Assembly: GCA_959602645.1 (NCBI GenBank)
Contig: CAUGTZ010000006.1
Coordinates: forward strand, 53,435 to 117,434
From: an uncultured Collinsella sp.
GTDB lineage: Bacteria > Actinomycetota > Coriobacteriia > Coriobacteriales > Coriobacteriaceae
Direction: 5' to 3'
Length of the DNA: 64,000 nucleotides
The notes below the pieces were generated by a model. It worked only from the letters and a program-made list of their open reading frames with translations, made no database searches and was not told the origin of the DNA. The stretch's first letter is position 1. Each line of letters begins with the position of its first letter. The translations under genes and the position numbers were made by a program. Positions 44,687 through 53,533 of the stretch are shown piece after piece.

Positions 44687-45687
44687 CACCGGGCATCGCC
44701 CCCCGAAGCGGGGCGAACGTCGCGAAGGCAGCGCCCATCCCAAGTAGCGGCCCATGCGCCGCCCGGCTCGGTATGCACGTCGAAGTATCCCATTTTCGGG
44801 ACAGCTAGCTCGGAGAGCAGCGCTTTCACGGTACCCGCGTGAACGACGAAGACGGCGCGCCCGCTCCCCTGGGCGCGCTCCGATTTGCACGCCTCCCGAA
44901 ACGCCGCGACGACGCGGCGGGTGAAATCGCTCTTGTCCTCGCCATGCGGGCAGCGCGTCTCGCACCAGGAGTCTACCCAGGCGCGATAGCGCGCATCCTC
45001 TTTAAGCTCGGCGGCGCTTCGCCCCTCGAAGTCGCCGAAATCCATCTCGCGCAGACCGGGGCACGCCATAAGCTCCGCATTCGGGAAGAGGATGCGCGCC
45101 GTCTGGTCGGTGCGGACCATGCCGCTCGTGATAACACGGAACACGTCACGATCGCACGCGAGGTCGCGCAAAGCGCGCTCGCCCGCAATCGACAGGGGCT
45201 CGTCGGTGCCCGCCCCGCTGTAGCGATGGTCTTCCGTGCCCGCCGTGGCACCATGGCGCACGAAGACGACTTCCAAAGGCGCACCCGCGCCCTGCGTCCC
45301 TCGAGGCGCATCGGCAAGGTTTCCTTTGATGACCTGGGGAATCCCGCACGTCATGCGCACGACGACGTCGGCGCGCGCAGCGAGCGCGCATCCCAGGCGC
45401 CCCGCGCGCTCGCGCCATTGGGCGTCTTCCGCACGCATGGGGACGACCCCCGAGCCGACCAAGGGCATAATCACTGCGTCGAAGCCGATCAGCCGCTCGA
45501 GCGCCCGGTCAGCGTCGAGCGCGCGTACGAGTTCCTCAGCACGGTATGCGACGCGGCCGGCAAAAGCCGCGGGCACGCCGCCCTCCGCAAGCTGCGCCGC
45601 GTCGACGAAATCGTCCGCCGCGAACCCGAGCTTTTCACGCACGAAGGTCCTCTTCCCCGAATGCGCGCCACCTACCACGAGCATCAT
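44686..45687 (-). CDS. Fusion of a CobU-like P-loop domain with an alpha-ribazole phosphatase-type domain
   Basis: A 333-residue two-domain protein. Residues 1 to about 140 resemble the adenosylcobinamide kinase/guanylyltransferase CobU but are diverged: the P-loop reads MLVVGGAHSGKRTF, the region around the guanylylation histidine is not recognisable, and a late MTCGIPQVIKG matches the CobU C-terminus. From about 150 on is a histidine phosphatase of the CobC type (VVFVRHGATAGTEDHRYSG and the second histidine in VFVVHAGTVKALLSEL), expected to dephosphorylate alpha-ribazole phosphate or adenosylcobalamin phosphate. A complete CobU is encoded separately at 46448-46996, so the N-terminal copy may be redundant, regulatory or of changed specificity. 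Confidence 0.82.
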   Translation of the reverse strand: MMLVVGGAHSGKRTFVREKLGFAADDFVDAAQLAEGGVPAAFAGRVAYRAEELVRALDADRALERLIGFDAVIMPLVGSGVVPMRAEDAQWRERAGRLGCALAARADVVVRMTCGIPQVIKGNLADAPRGTQGAGAPLEVVFVRHGATAGTEDHRYSGAGTDEPLSIAGERALRDLACDRDVFRVITSGMVRTDQTARILFPNAELMACPGLREMDFGDFEGRSAAELKEDARYRAWVDSWCETRCPHGEDKSDFTRRVVAAFREACKSERAQGSGRAVFVVHAGTVKALLSELAVPKMGYFDVHTEPGGAWAATWDGRCLRDVRPASGGDAR

Positions 45688-46451
45688 AGGAGCATGCCCC
45701 CCGCCACCAGCATGGCAAGCATCGCGAGCTCGGCCCATTGCAGAAACCATCCGGCCAAATCCCCCGTCACCCCGCCGAAGCGGGACAGGGCAACATGGCG
45801 GTACCACGCGAGCGCCAAAAGCCCCGCCACCGCCATAAGGGCGCCGACAGCCTGAGCGCACGCGACCATCCCTGCAGCCGAAGCCGCAGCGAAAGCGCAA
45901 AGCGGCACGACGATCGCCGCGCGCTTCTTCGCAGGCGAGAGCCCCGCGGCCATGCCGTCCGCCCGCGCGGCAGGCCAGCATTCAACGGCGAGTCCCGAAA
46001 GCGCGCGGGAGAACACGAGCGAGCACAGAAGCGCGAGGAACGCCCCCGCCGTAAGCGGCAGCGCGGTGAACAGGGAAAACTGCAGAATAAGGTACACAAC
46101 AACACCGATGACCCCGAAGGCGCCCGCCCGCGGGTCGTGCATGATCTCGAGCTTTCGCTCGCGCGGGGCCCAACTTGCAAGCGCATCGGAGGTGTCGCAG
46201 AGCCCGTCTAGGTGGATGCCTCCCGTCACCGCAACAGGCAGCGCCACGAGCACGGCCGCGACGATGGTCGCGGGCACGCCGAGCAGGTTCGCAACGTGTC
46301 CCCACGCCGTCATGAGGAACCCTTCCGCAAGGCCCACCAGGGGAAACGCGGCAAGCGCATGGGTTGACCCGAAATCGGTCCAGGCCGATTTCGGGACGGG
46401 GATGCGCGAGAACGTTCCGAACGCCGCGCCGATTGCCTCTGCTATCTTCAC
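45684..46451 (-). CDS. cobS: Adenosylcobinamide-GDP ribazoletransferase (cobalamin synthase)
   Basis: A 255-residue multi-pass membrane enzyme that joins adenosylcobinamide-GDP and alpha-ribazole. The conserved acidic motif is in VTGGIHLDGLCDTSDALASW, followed by EIMHDPRAGAFGVIGVVVYL; both are diagnostic. About six hydrophobic helices can be counted. Its start overlaps the cobU stop and its stop the start of the fusion gene, each by four bases. Confidence 0.95.
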   Translation of the reverse strand: MKIAEAIGAAFGTFSRIPVPKSAWTDFGSTHALAAFPLVGLAEGFLMTAWGHVANLLGVPATIVAAVLVALPVAVTGGIHLDGLCDTSDALASWAPRERKLEIMHDPRAGAFGVIGVVVYLILQFSLFTALPLTAGAFLALLCSLVFSRALSGLAVECWPAARADGMAAGLSPAKKRAAIVVPLCAFAAASAAGMVACAQAVGALMAVAGLLALAWYRHVALSRFGGVTGDLAGWFLQWAELAMLAMLVAGGMLL

Positions 46452-46996
46452 CTTGTAGGTCCTTCACCTTTCATCCACACGGGAATCCCGCATACCACTT
46501 CGACTGCGCGGTCGGCCAGCGCCGCCACGCCCGCGTTCACGCGCGCGAGCGCGCGCCTCCATGCCTCGGTCCCCTCATCGTAGCGCATCTCATCGGCGAA
46601 CACGTCGACGGTGACCACCACCGTATACGCAGCGGCCTGAGCGAGCCGTTCGATGCCTCCGAGCACCTCGCGCGCCGCAGCGTCGGGGTCACGTGGGGAC
46701 AAGCCGCCTTCCGCGAAAAGCTCGTTCGCAACCAGGTTGCCCACGTCCTCCAAAAGAAGCGTGCAGCCGCGCGGAAGCCCGGACACTGCGGCGCCCACGT
46801 CACGCGTTCGCTCGAGGGTGGAAAACCCCTTGCCCTCGCGCAGCGCCCGATGGCGCGCGATGCGGCGGGCGCCCTCTTCCCCGAAGGGCTCCATCGTTGC
46901 CAGGTACACGCGGGGGCCGTCGTGCCCGAGGCACAGGGACTCGGCGTAGGCGCTCTTGCCGCTCGCGGCGGCGCCGATGACGAGCGTCACCGTCAT
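46448..46996 (-). CDS. cobU: Adenosylcobinamide kinase / adenosylcobinamide-phosphate guanylyltransferase
   Basis: A 182-residue CobU with P-loop VTLVIGAAASGKSAYAESL, the region ARRIARHRALREGKGFSTLE that includes the histidine guanylylated in the family (within IARHR), LLLEDVGNLVANELF, and the closing VEVVCGIPVWMKG. It phosphorylates adenosylcobinamide and then transfers GMP from GTP. The ATG at 46996 overlaps the cobT stop by four bases. Confidence 0.94.
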   Translation of the reverse strand: MTVTLVIGAAASGKSAYAESLCLGHDGPRVYLATMEPFGEEGARRIARHRALREGKGFSTLERTRDVGAAVSGLPRGCTLLLEDVGNLVANELFAEGGLSPRDPDAAAREVLGGIERLAQAAAYTVVVTVDVFADEMRYDEGTEAWRRALARVNAGVAALADRAVEVVCGIPVWMKGEGPTR

Positions 46997-48135
46997 TTCC
47001 CGGCCTCGAAATGCTCGTAAGCAGCCATGCCAGTCGCCGTGAACGTCTTCCCATCCCGGTACACGCGCAGCGCCGAATCCAGAAGGGGCAGATACGCCAT
47101 GGCGCCCGCGCCCTCGCCCAAGTGCATGCCTGCGTCGAGGGGCGCCTTTATGCCGAGCTCGCGAAGGAGCTCCCGGCTTGCGGGTTCGCTTGATGCGTGG
47201 GTGCCCACGAGGTAGCCCAAGGCGTTGGGGCACAGGCGCGCCGCGCACAGGGCCGCCGTGCAGGATATGACCCCGTCGAGGAGCGCCGGCGCCTTCGAGA
47301 CCGCGGCCCCCAGGTAGAAGCCGCACATCGCAGCGATGTCGAAGCCGCCCACCTTCGAGAGCACGTCGATCGGGTCGGCGGGATCGGGCGAGTTCGCGTC
47401 GATAGCGCGCTCGACCACGTCGCGCTTGCGCGCGAGCGAGGCGTCCGAGAGCCCCGCGCCGCGCCCGACAAGGCTCCGCGCGTCCGCCCGGATGAGCACT
47501 GCGGCCACCGCCGCCGAGGTGGTCGTGTTGCCGATGCCCATCTCGCCCGCGGCGAGAAGGCGCACGCCGGCGCGGGCAAGCCCGCACGCGACGGCGATTC
47601 CGACCTCGATCGCGCGCACGGCCCCATCGCGAGACATAGCGGAGCCGAGAGCGATGTTGCCGCTCCCCCGCCGCACGTTCGCGCGCACCATGCGCGCGTC
47701 TTCTATGCCCCGGGCCATACCCACGTCGACGGGCACGACCTCGGCACCCGCGAACGCCGCCATGCGGCAGGCGCTCGCGGCCCCCTCGCACATGTTGCGC
47801 GCGACGGCTCGCGTCACATCTTGCCCGCTTTGCGACACGCCTTCGGCAACGACCCCGTTGTCGGAGAAGAATACCGCGAGCGCACGGGGAAACTCGGCCA
47901 CCTCGGCGCTCCCCTGAGCTGCGGCGATACACGCGACGGCGTCTTCAAAGTCGCCCAATCCCCCCAAGGGGTGCGCGATGGAGTCCCACGCGGCGTACGC
48001 GGCGGCACGGGCGCACTCGTCTGCGGGCGCGATCCGGGAAAGCGCGGCTTCGAGCACGGCGCCCGGCGCCGACGAGAACGCGCGCTCGACTTCCTCGCGG
48101 ATGCAGGCAAGCGCGGTTTCGGTTGCTTCAGCCAT
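46993..48135 (-). CDS. cobT: Nicotinate-nucleotide--dimethylbenzimidazole phosphoribosyltransferase
   Basis: A 380-residue CobT that makes alpha-ribazole phosphate, the lower-ligand nucleotide. Conserved segments are FFSDNGVVAEGVSQSGQDVT, AAGEMGIGNTTTSAAVAAVL, SKVGGFDIAAMCGFYLGAA and the catalytic-glutamate block DAGMHLGEGAGAMAYLPLLD. It is slightly longer than the E. coli enzyme. AGGAGG lies 4-5 bases before ATG 48135, which overlaps the cbiA 3' end by 8 nt. No dimethylbenzimidazole synthesis genes (bluB, bza) are visible, so the native lower base could be another benzimidazole or purine. Confidence 0.94.
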   Translation of the reverse strand: MAEATETALACIREEVERAFSSAPGAVLEAALSRIAPADECARAAAYAAWDSIAHPLGGLGDFEDAVACIAAAQGSAEVAEFPRALAVFFSDNGVVAEGVSQSGQDVTRAVARNMCEGAASACRMAAFAGAEVVPVDVGMARGIEDARMVRANVRRGSGNIALGSAMSRDGAVRAIEVGIAVACGLARAGVRLLAAGEMGIGNTTTSAAVAAVLIRADARSLVGRGAGLSDASLARKRDVVERAIDANSPDPADPIDVLSKVGGFDIAAMCGFYLGAAVSKAPALLDGVISCTAALCAARLCPNALGYLVGTHASSEPASRELLRELGIKAPLDAGMHLGEGAGAMAYLPLLDSALRVYRDGKTFTATGMAAYEHFEAGK

Positions 48136-49510
48136 GCCGCCTCCTCTCTGCGAACGACGCTGCGGCAGACGCGAACGCGCGCGCAACGTCGGGGTTCGCA
48201 GGATAGTACACATGCGGGAAGCCCGCCACCAGGGACGGGGTGGTCGTCATGCACGGCCAGCCCTTGTCGCGCCGGGGCTTCTGCGCCCAAAAGTCGCCGC
48301 CCGGGCAGGTGGACTGCCAGTAGTGGAACTCGTGCGCGCGGATGCGTGTGCCGCGCGGCCCGTAGAGCCCGTCGCGTTGGGAAGTAAGCTCCACGTACCC
48401 GAAATGGGACAGCCTTCCCCCGTTCTCGCTTGCGCCCTCAAGGGCGCCCGCAACAGGCCAGCGCCGCCCCTCGCTATCGGCGATTTCGCGCTGCAGGTAC
48501 AGAAACCCACCGCATTCGGCGACCGTCGGCATGCCGGATTCCACCGCGCGCCGCACCGCCTCGCGCATCGGCGCGTTCTCGGAGAGCTGCCGCGCATGGA
48601 GCTCCGGGTAGCCGCCCCCCAGATAGAGGGCGCTTGTCCCCCGGGGCAACTCGCTATCACACAGGGGGCTGAAAAAGGCCAGCTCGCAACCCAGATCCTC
48701 GAGCGCGCGCAGGTTCTCCTCGTAGTAGAACGAGAACGCCTCGTCACGCGCAACGGCGACGATGGGCCGCGCTCCCGCGATCGGCTCCAACCGGTAAGGT
48801 TCCTCGCGGATATCGGGTGCCGTCGCCGCTATTTCGAGCAAGCGGTCGACGTCGACGCTCTTTTCCACCAGCTCGGCCATCTTGTCGATGCGCGCGGAGA
48901 GCTGCTCGACCTCGTCGGCGGTCACAAGCCCCAGATGCCGGCTTTCGAGCGAGAACGCCTCGTCGGCGGGGATATTCCCCAAAACCGCGACGCCCGTGTG
49001 CTTCTCGATCGCAGGCGCCGCGTATGCGCAGGCAGCGGCGCTCGTCTTGTTCAGCACGACGCCGCGCACGTTCGCACAAGGCAGGAACTCGGCGATGCCG
49101 CGGATTACGGCGGCGAGCGATAAAGACGCCCCGCGCCCGTTCACCACTAAAACGACCGGCGTTTCCGTGTCGCGCGCAACCTGATAGCTGCTCGCGTCGG
49201 CCACGCCGGGTGCCATGCCGTCATAGAAGCCCATGACCCCCTCGAGCACCGCGACATCCGCGCCCGCGACGCCGCGTGCGAGCAGTGCGCGCAGCGTCGG
49301 GGCGTCGGTGAAGAAGCCGTCTAAATTGCCCGAGCGCGCACCCACGACGCGGCGATGAAAGAGCGGGTCAATGTAGTCGGGGCCGCATTTGAAGGCCGCG
49401 CATGCAAGGCCGCGGCGCGCGAGCGCGCGCAGGAGCGCGCACGTTACGACCGTCTTGCCGCTCCCGCTCGAGGGCGCAGCGACCATGAAGCGCGGGATGG
49501 ACGTGCTCAC
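48128..49510 (-). CDS. cbiA: Cobyrinic acid a,c-diamide synthase
   Basis: A 460-residue CobB/CbiA amidotransferase that amidates carboxylates a and c of the corrin ring using glutamine and ATP. The N-terminal P-loop domain reads RFMVAAPSSGSGKTVVTCAL with KCGPDYIDPLFHRRV next. The GATase domain has MPTVAECGGFLYLQREI with the nucleophilic cysteine and IRAHEFHYW with the later histidine. Its start overlaps the cbiET stop by four bases. Length and motif order are normal. Confidence 0.95.
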   Translation of the reverse strand: MSTSIPRFMVAAPSSGSGKTVVTCALLRALARRGLACAAFKCGPDYIDPLFHRRVVGARSGNLDGFFTDAPTLRALLARGVAGADVAVLEGVMGFYDGMAPGVADASSYQVARDTETPVVLVVNGRGASLSLAAVIRGIAEFLPCANVRGVVLNKTSAAACAYAAPAIEKHTGVAVLGNIPADEAFSLESRHLGLVTADEVEQLSARIDKMAELVEKSVDVDRLLEIAATAPDIREEPYRLEPIAGARPIVAVARDEAFSFYYEENLRALEDLGCELAFFSPLCDSELPRGTSALYLGGGYPELHARQLSENAPMREAVRRAVESGMPTVAECGGFLYLQREIADSEGRRWPVAGALEGASENGGRLSHFGYVELTSQRDGLYGPRGTRIRAHEFHYWQSTCPGGDFWAQKPRRDKGWPCMTTTPSLVAGFPHVYYPANPDVARAFASAAASFAERRRHG

Positions 49511-50979
49511 CGGGCGCCGCCTTCCCCACCTGCGGCGCTGCAGTTAGCAAGCGAGACCACCTCAACGGATGGGTTCCCCTCGACAGAGAGGTCCTCCCCG
49601 ACAGGCGACTCAGCAAGCGCGCCGACTTCGGCAAGCTCCTCGGCATCCGCGCCCGCACCACGCGCGCTGACGAGGAACACGGGGTTTTGCGCCTTCATAA
49701 GATGGTGCGAGCCTACAGCCTCGGCACGGGCGGCCGACACCTGGCACGCCTCGAACCCCTTAAAGCGCGAACCCGAGAGGAGCGCGAACGCCTCGGTGAG
49801 CGTCTCAACGGTGACGCATGGCACGCACAGGCGAACCTGCGAGTTCTTCTCGAGCGCCGCCTCCACGATGGAAGGAAGCTCGCCCGCGCTCCCGCCGACG
49901 AACACGGCGTCGGGGACGGGCAGTTTCGCGAGCGCTTCGGGGGCGACACCGGGGACCGCATGCACGTTGCCGCACCCGAATGCATCCGCGTTCTCTCGGA
50001 TGAGCCGCACGCCGGCCGCGTTGCGCTCGACCGCCCATACCGACCCCGCTCGCGCGACGAGCGCCGCCTCGATCGAAACGCTCCCCGTGCCGGCGCCGAC
50101 ATCCCACACGGTGTCGGTCGCGGTAAGGCGCAGCTTCGCGAGCGCGACGGCGCGCACCTCCTGCTTGGTCATGGGAACGTCGCCGCGGATGAAGAGCTCG
50201 TCGGGAATACCCGAGGAAGCGTACGGCCAGCGGGAGCTCGCGGCGCGGGATGCGCCCGCAGAGTCCGCCGCGAAAGAGGCAGCCGCGGGCGCAGACGCGC
50301 CGGCCGGCGCCTCGGAGGCTGCGCTAGAGCCCGCAGGCGAACCGGCGCAGCCTGCGAACTCGATAAGCATCACGTTCAAGTCGTCGAACGTCTGACCTGC
50401 GATTTCACTTGCGGTCGCGCAGGTGATGCGCTCGTCGGGGTACGACAGGCGCTCGGCCACCGTCACGCGCGCGTCCCCGAAGCCCGCCTGCACAAGCTCG
50501 CCCGAAAGCCGCGAGGGGTCTTCCCCGCCCGACGTGGCGAGGAAGAGCTCACCTGCGCGCTCGGCCTCGGCCACGATGTCGCACGCCACGCCGTGAGCGC
50601 TCGCGAAGCGCCAATCCTGCCATGGACGCGCGAGGCGCGCGGCGAGATACGACGCTGAGCTTATGCCGGGAATGACGCGCACGTCCACCTGCGCGTCGCC
50701 GGAGAGCGCCTCCACCAGGCGGCGCGCGCCGCTGAACAGCCCCACATCGCCCGTCATCACGACCACGGCGCGCTGCCACGACGCCGCATCGGTGAGCGCG
50801 GCGACGATGTCCGCCGTCTTCACGAGCTCGCATCTCACCACATCGGGCGGCACGTCGATGCTGACAAGCGCGCGATGAGCGCCGATGACCACGTCGGCGA
50901 TGTCGATCGCGTCGAGCGCCGCGCGCGAGAGCAAGTCGGGGTTTCCGGGCCCCGCCCCGATGATCGTTACCTTTCGCAT
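49507..50979 (-). CDS. cbiET: Fused (cobalt-)precorrin-7 C5-methyltransferase and C15-methyltransferase/decarboxylase
   Basis: A 490-residue CbiE-CbiT fusion (CobL type). Residues 1 to about 205 are the CbiE methyltransferase: KVTIIGAGPGNPDLLSRAAL and VVMTGDVGLFSGARRLVEAL. A flexible linker of about 60 residues, nearly all A, S, G and P, follows. The CbiT Rossmann methyltransferase then starts near GDVPMTKQEVRAVALAKLRL with SAM loop VWDVGAGTGSVSIEAALVA. About 50 acidic/alanine-rich residues trail the domain. It methylates C-5 and C-15 and decarboxylates the C-12 acetate. The ATG at 50979 overlaps the cbiH 3' end by 13 nt. Confidence 0.93.
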   Translation of the reverse strand: MRKVTIIGAGPGNPDLLSRAALDAIDIADVVIGAHRALVSIDVPPDVVRCELVKTADIVAALTDAASWQRAVVVMTGDVGLFSGARRLVEALSGDAQVDVRVIPGISSASYLAARLARPWQDWRFASAHGVACDIVAEAERAGELFLATSGGEDPSRLSGELVQAGFGDARVTVAERLSYPDERITCATASEIAGQTFDDLNVMLIEFAGCAGSPAGSSAASEAPAGASAPAAASFAADSAGASRAASSRWPYASSGIPDELFIRGDVPMTKQEVRAVALAKLRLTATDTVWDVGAGTGSVSIEAALVARAGSVWAVERNAAGVRLIRENADAFGCGNVHAVPGVAPEALAKLPVPDAVFVGGSAGELPSIVEAALEKNSQVRLCVPCVTVETLTEAFALLSGSRFKGFEACQVSAARAEAVGSHHLMKAQNPVFLVSARGAGADAEELAEVGALAESPVGEDLSVEGNPSVEVVSLANCSAAGGEGGAR

Positions 50980-51710
50980 GGAATCTCCCGATACCCGCGC
51001 GGCGTGACCATACGGCCGCCTACGCGCTTCGTGTCCGCGTTGCCGACGAACACGGTGGTGAACATGTCGGCGTCGAACTCCCCCAGCTCGGAGAGCCTGC
51101 ACATGCCCGACTGCTGCCCCTCGCGCCCGATGTTGCGTACCCAGCCGCAGAGCGTGTCGGGGGCCTTCCATTCGAGCATAATCTTCGCCGCGCGCGAGAG
51201 CCTATCGGCGCGCTTTCTGCTGCGCGGGTTGTACAAACAGATGCAGAAGTCGGCGCTCGCCACGGCGGCGAGCCTGCGCTCGATGACCTCCCACGGCGTG
51301 AGCAGGTCGGAGAGCGACACGACCGCGAAGTCGTGGGCAAGCGGGGCGCCGAGCACCGCCGACCCGCTCTGAGCCGCGGTGGCCCCGGCGATAACTTCCA
51401 CGTCTACATCGGGGTAGTCCTCAGCAAGCTCCAGCACGGGGCTCGCCATGCCGTACACGCCCGCGTCACCGCTGCACACAAGCGCCACGGCTTCTCCGCA
51501 CTGCGCGCGCGAAAGCGCCAGGCGGCACCGTTCGACCTCGTGCATCATCGGCGTCGCGAGATGCGCCGCGTCGGGCACGGCGGCGAGCGCGAGCTCCACG
51601 TATTTCGTATACCCCACAACGATGTCGGCCGCCTCGAGCGCGCGCCGAGCCGCAATCGTCATGCCGTCGGGGCCGCCCGGGCCGATCCCCACCACGAAGA
51701 GCTTTCCCAT
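50967..51710 (-). CDS. cbiH: (Cobalt-)precorrin-3 C17-methyltransferase
   Basis: A 247-residue CobJ/CbiH tetrapyrrole methylase that methylates C-17 and drives ring contraction. It has the family SAM-binding start KLFVVGIGPGGPDGMTIAAR, then VALVCSGDAGVYGMASPVLE, VEVIAGATAAQSGSAVLGAP and FCICLYNPRSRKRADRL. The ATG at 51710 is best because AAGGAG stands 5 bases upstream; it shares one base with the cbiG stop. Confidence 0.95.
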   Translation of the reverse strand: MGKLFVVGIGPGGPDGMTIAARRALEAADIVVGYTKYVELALAAVPDAAHLATPMMHEVERCRLALSRAQCGEAVALVCSGDAGVYGMASPVLELAEDYPDVDVEVIAGATAAQSGSAVLGAPLAHDFAVVSLSDLLTPWEVIERRLAAVASADFCICLYNPRSRKRADRLSRAAKIMLEWKAPDTLCGWVRNIGREGQQSGMCRLSELGEFDADMFTTVFVGNADTKRVGGRMVTPRGYREIPCER

Positions 51711-52843
51711 CACCGCTCCTTAAACGAAAGTTCGATAGTTACCTTGGAAAACGCGACGGTCACGCCGCCGTGAGCGAGCTTCGGGAAGATAAGTTTGCCC
51801 CCGCCCGCGAGCGCCGCGCGCTCGCACACATTGTCGACCCCCACCGTCGCGCGCACGAAATCAGATGGCGAAACGCTACCTTCGACCTGCGACAACTCCT
51901 CTGCGGAATACGTCGCAAGCGGAATCTTGCGCGCGCGGCAGAAGGCGAGCAGACCCTCCTCGTGCGCCTTCACGTCGATCGTCGCCGCCTCGCGCACGGC
52001 CGAAGGCGAAATACCCGCCTGCCCGCACGCGAGAAGAAACGCCTCCCCGATCGCTTCGGCGCACGCACCGCGACGGCACCCTATGCCCGCAACGATGCAG
52101 GGCACGACAAGGCGAAGCGGCTCGGGCGCAGGCGCCTGCGCCCGCACGCCCGCCGGCTTCCCCGTCTCACCGGCGGGCACGACATCGCCCGTCGTCTCCG
52201 CTGCGCGAACGGACGCACCCGCATTCGCGCCAGCGAACGGTGACACGACGATATCGGCCCGAGCGCGGTCGGACGCAATGTCAACCCCCTCAGGCGGCTG
52301 TCCCGAAATCGGCATGTCGGAATAGAGCACCACGCGCCCGCCCGAAAGCAGCCGCGCCGACACTCGCTTGATGGCCTCGGGATTCGAAACGGCGAGCCCC
52401 GCACAGCGCGCCCACGTATCCACCGCCCACACGCCGCGGACGTCGGTCGCCGTGGTGATGACGGGGATGGCCCCTGCCGCGCGTGCCACAGTTTGCGCAA
52501 GCTCGTTCGCACCGCCCAAATGCCCCGACAAAAGCGGGACGGCAAAGCGCCCCGCCTCGTCGATCGCCACAACCGCGGAATCGCTTGCCTTCGAGGCGAC
52601 ATGCGGCGCGATCGCCCGCACGGCGATGCCCGCCGCGCCCACGAACAGAAGCGCGTCCGACGCTTCCCACGCGAGCGCCGTCCATGCGCGCAGGTCGACC
52701 TTCCCCTCGCCGAACCCGCGCGAAACGGAAACGTCCCAGCCAGGGTCATCTTCACCTGTCTGCGCGCAATCGGAAAGCGCGTGTGCGGTGCGCTCCGCCA
52801 ACGCATACCCCCTCTCAGTGAACGCTATGCAGGAAACCCTCAT
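51710..52843 (-). CDS. cbiG: Cobalt-precorrin-5A hydrolase
   Basis: A 377-residue CbiG that opens the delta-lactone of cobalt-precorrin-5A and releases acetaldehyde, a step specific to the anaerobic (early cobalt) pathway. The N- and central domains show LLFVGAAGIAVRAIAPHVAS, VVAIDEAGRFAVPLLSGHLG and VITTATDVRGVWAVDTWA. The C-terminal domain shows VAGIGCRRGACAEAIGEAFL and ATIDVKAHEEGLLAFCR. Between them lies a variable stretch of about 45 residues rich in A, G and P. Its presence, with cbiD, marks the operon as the oxygen-independent route. Confidence 0.94.
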   Translation of the reverse strand: MRVSCIAFTERGYALAERTAHALSDCAQTGEDDPGWDVSVSRGFGEGKVDLRAWTALAWEASDALLFVGAAGIAVRAIAPHVASKASDSAVVAIDEAGRFAVPLLSGHLGGANELAQTVARAAGAIPVITTATDVRGVWAVDTWARCAGLAVSNPEAIKRVSARLLSGGRVVLYSDMPISGQPPEGVDIASDRARADIVVSPFAGANAGASVRAAETTGDVVPAGETGKPAGVRAQAPAPEPLRLVVPCIVAGIGCRRGACAEAIGEAFLLACGQAGISPSAVREAATIDVKAHEEGLLAFCRARKIPLATYSAEELSQVEGSVSPSDFVRATVGVDNVCERAALAGGGKLIFPKLAHGGVTVAFSKVTIELSFKER

Positions 52844-53533
52844 CTAGCGCACCACCATCGTCGAGAAGTAGCTGCCCCGATCGGGCACATCGTCGAGCGA
52901 GCGGTACACGCGCTCGCCCGGAAGCCCACAGTCCTCTACGAGCTCGGCACCGTCGAAGGCGCCCTCCTCGCGAAGGATGCGCTTCGTGTCCGCAAGCGAG
53001 CGGCGCGCCTTCATGACCACCTTCGTCCCCGGCCAGCCGATTGCGCGGCGCACGTCGTCGTAGCCGCCGGGCACGATGTGCAGAGGCGACGACATCTCGG
53101 GCGTGAGGTCGCGCTCGAGCGCCGCGGCGACCGCGCAGAAGCTCGGCACGCCGGGAATGGCGCGCGCCTCGAACCCGCGGGCGCGCACGTCGGGCGCTAT
53201 GCGCTGGAAGGTGGCGTAGATGCTCGGGTCCCCCAGGTTCAGCAGCGCGACGTCGCGGGCAGCATCCAGGTGCGCGACAAGCTCGCGAACAAGCGAGGCA
53301 TGCTCGGTCGCGCGGCGCTCGACGTCGCGCGTCATCGAGAATCGCACGGGGATCACTGTCTTGTCTGTAAGGTCGACGGCGCCGCGCACGATGTCGAGCG
53401 CGACCATGGCCCCGTCCGCCGTCTGCGGTGCGGCGATGATCGGACACGATTCGATTGTGCGGACGGCCTTGATCGTGAGCAGCTCGGGGTCGCCAGGCCC
53501 CGTGCCCACCCCGTACAGCACGCCTTTACTCAT
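52844..53533 (-). CDS. cbiL: (Cobalt-)precorrin-2 C20-methyltransferase
   Basis: A 229-residue CobI/CbiL methyltransferase with the N-terminal SAM-binding motif GVLYGVGTGPGDPELLTIKA, then ALLNLGDPSIYATFQRIAPD and ARAIPGVPSFCAVAAALERD. It methylates C-20 of (cobalt-)precorrin-2, the branch point away from siroheme. The ATG at 53533 overlaps the cbiD 3' end by 8 nt; its stop abuts cbiG directly. Confidence 0.95.
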   Translation of the reverse strand: MSKGVLYGVGTGPGDPELLTIKAVRTIESCPIIAAPQTADGAMVALDIVRGAVDLTDKTVIPVRFSMTRDVERRATEHASLVRELVAHLDAARDVALLNLGDPSIYATFQRIAPDVRARGFEARAIPGVPSFCAVAAALERDLTPEMSSPLHIVPGGYDDVRRAIGWPGTKVVMKARRSLADTKRILREEGAFDGAELVEDCGLPGERVYRSLDDVPDRGSYFSTMVVR

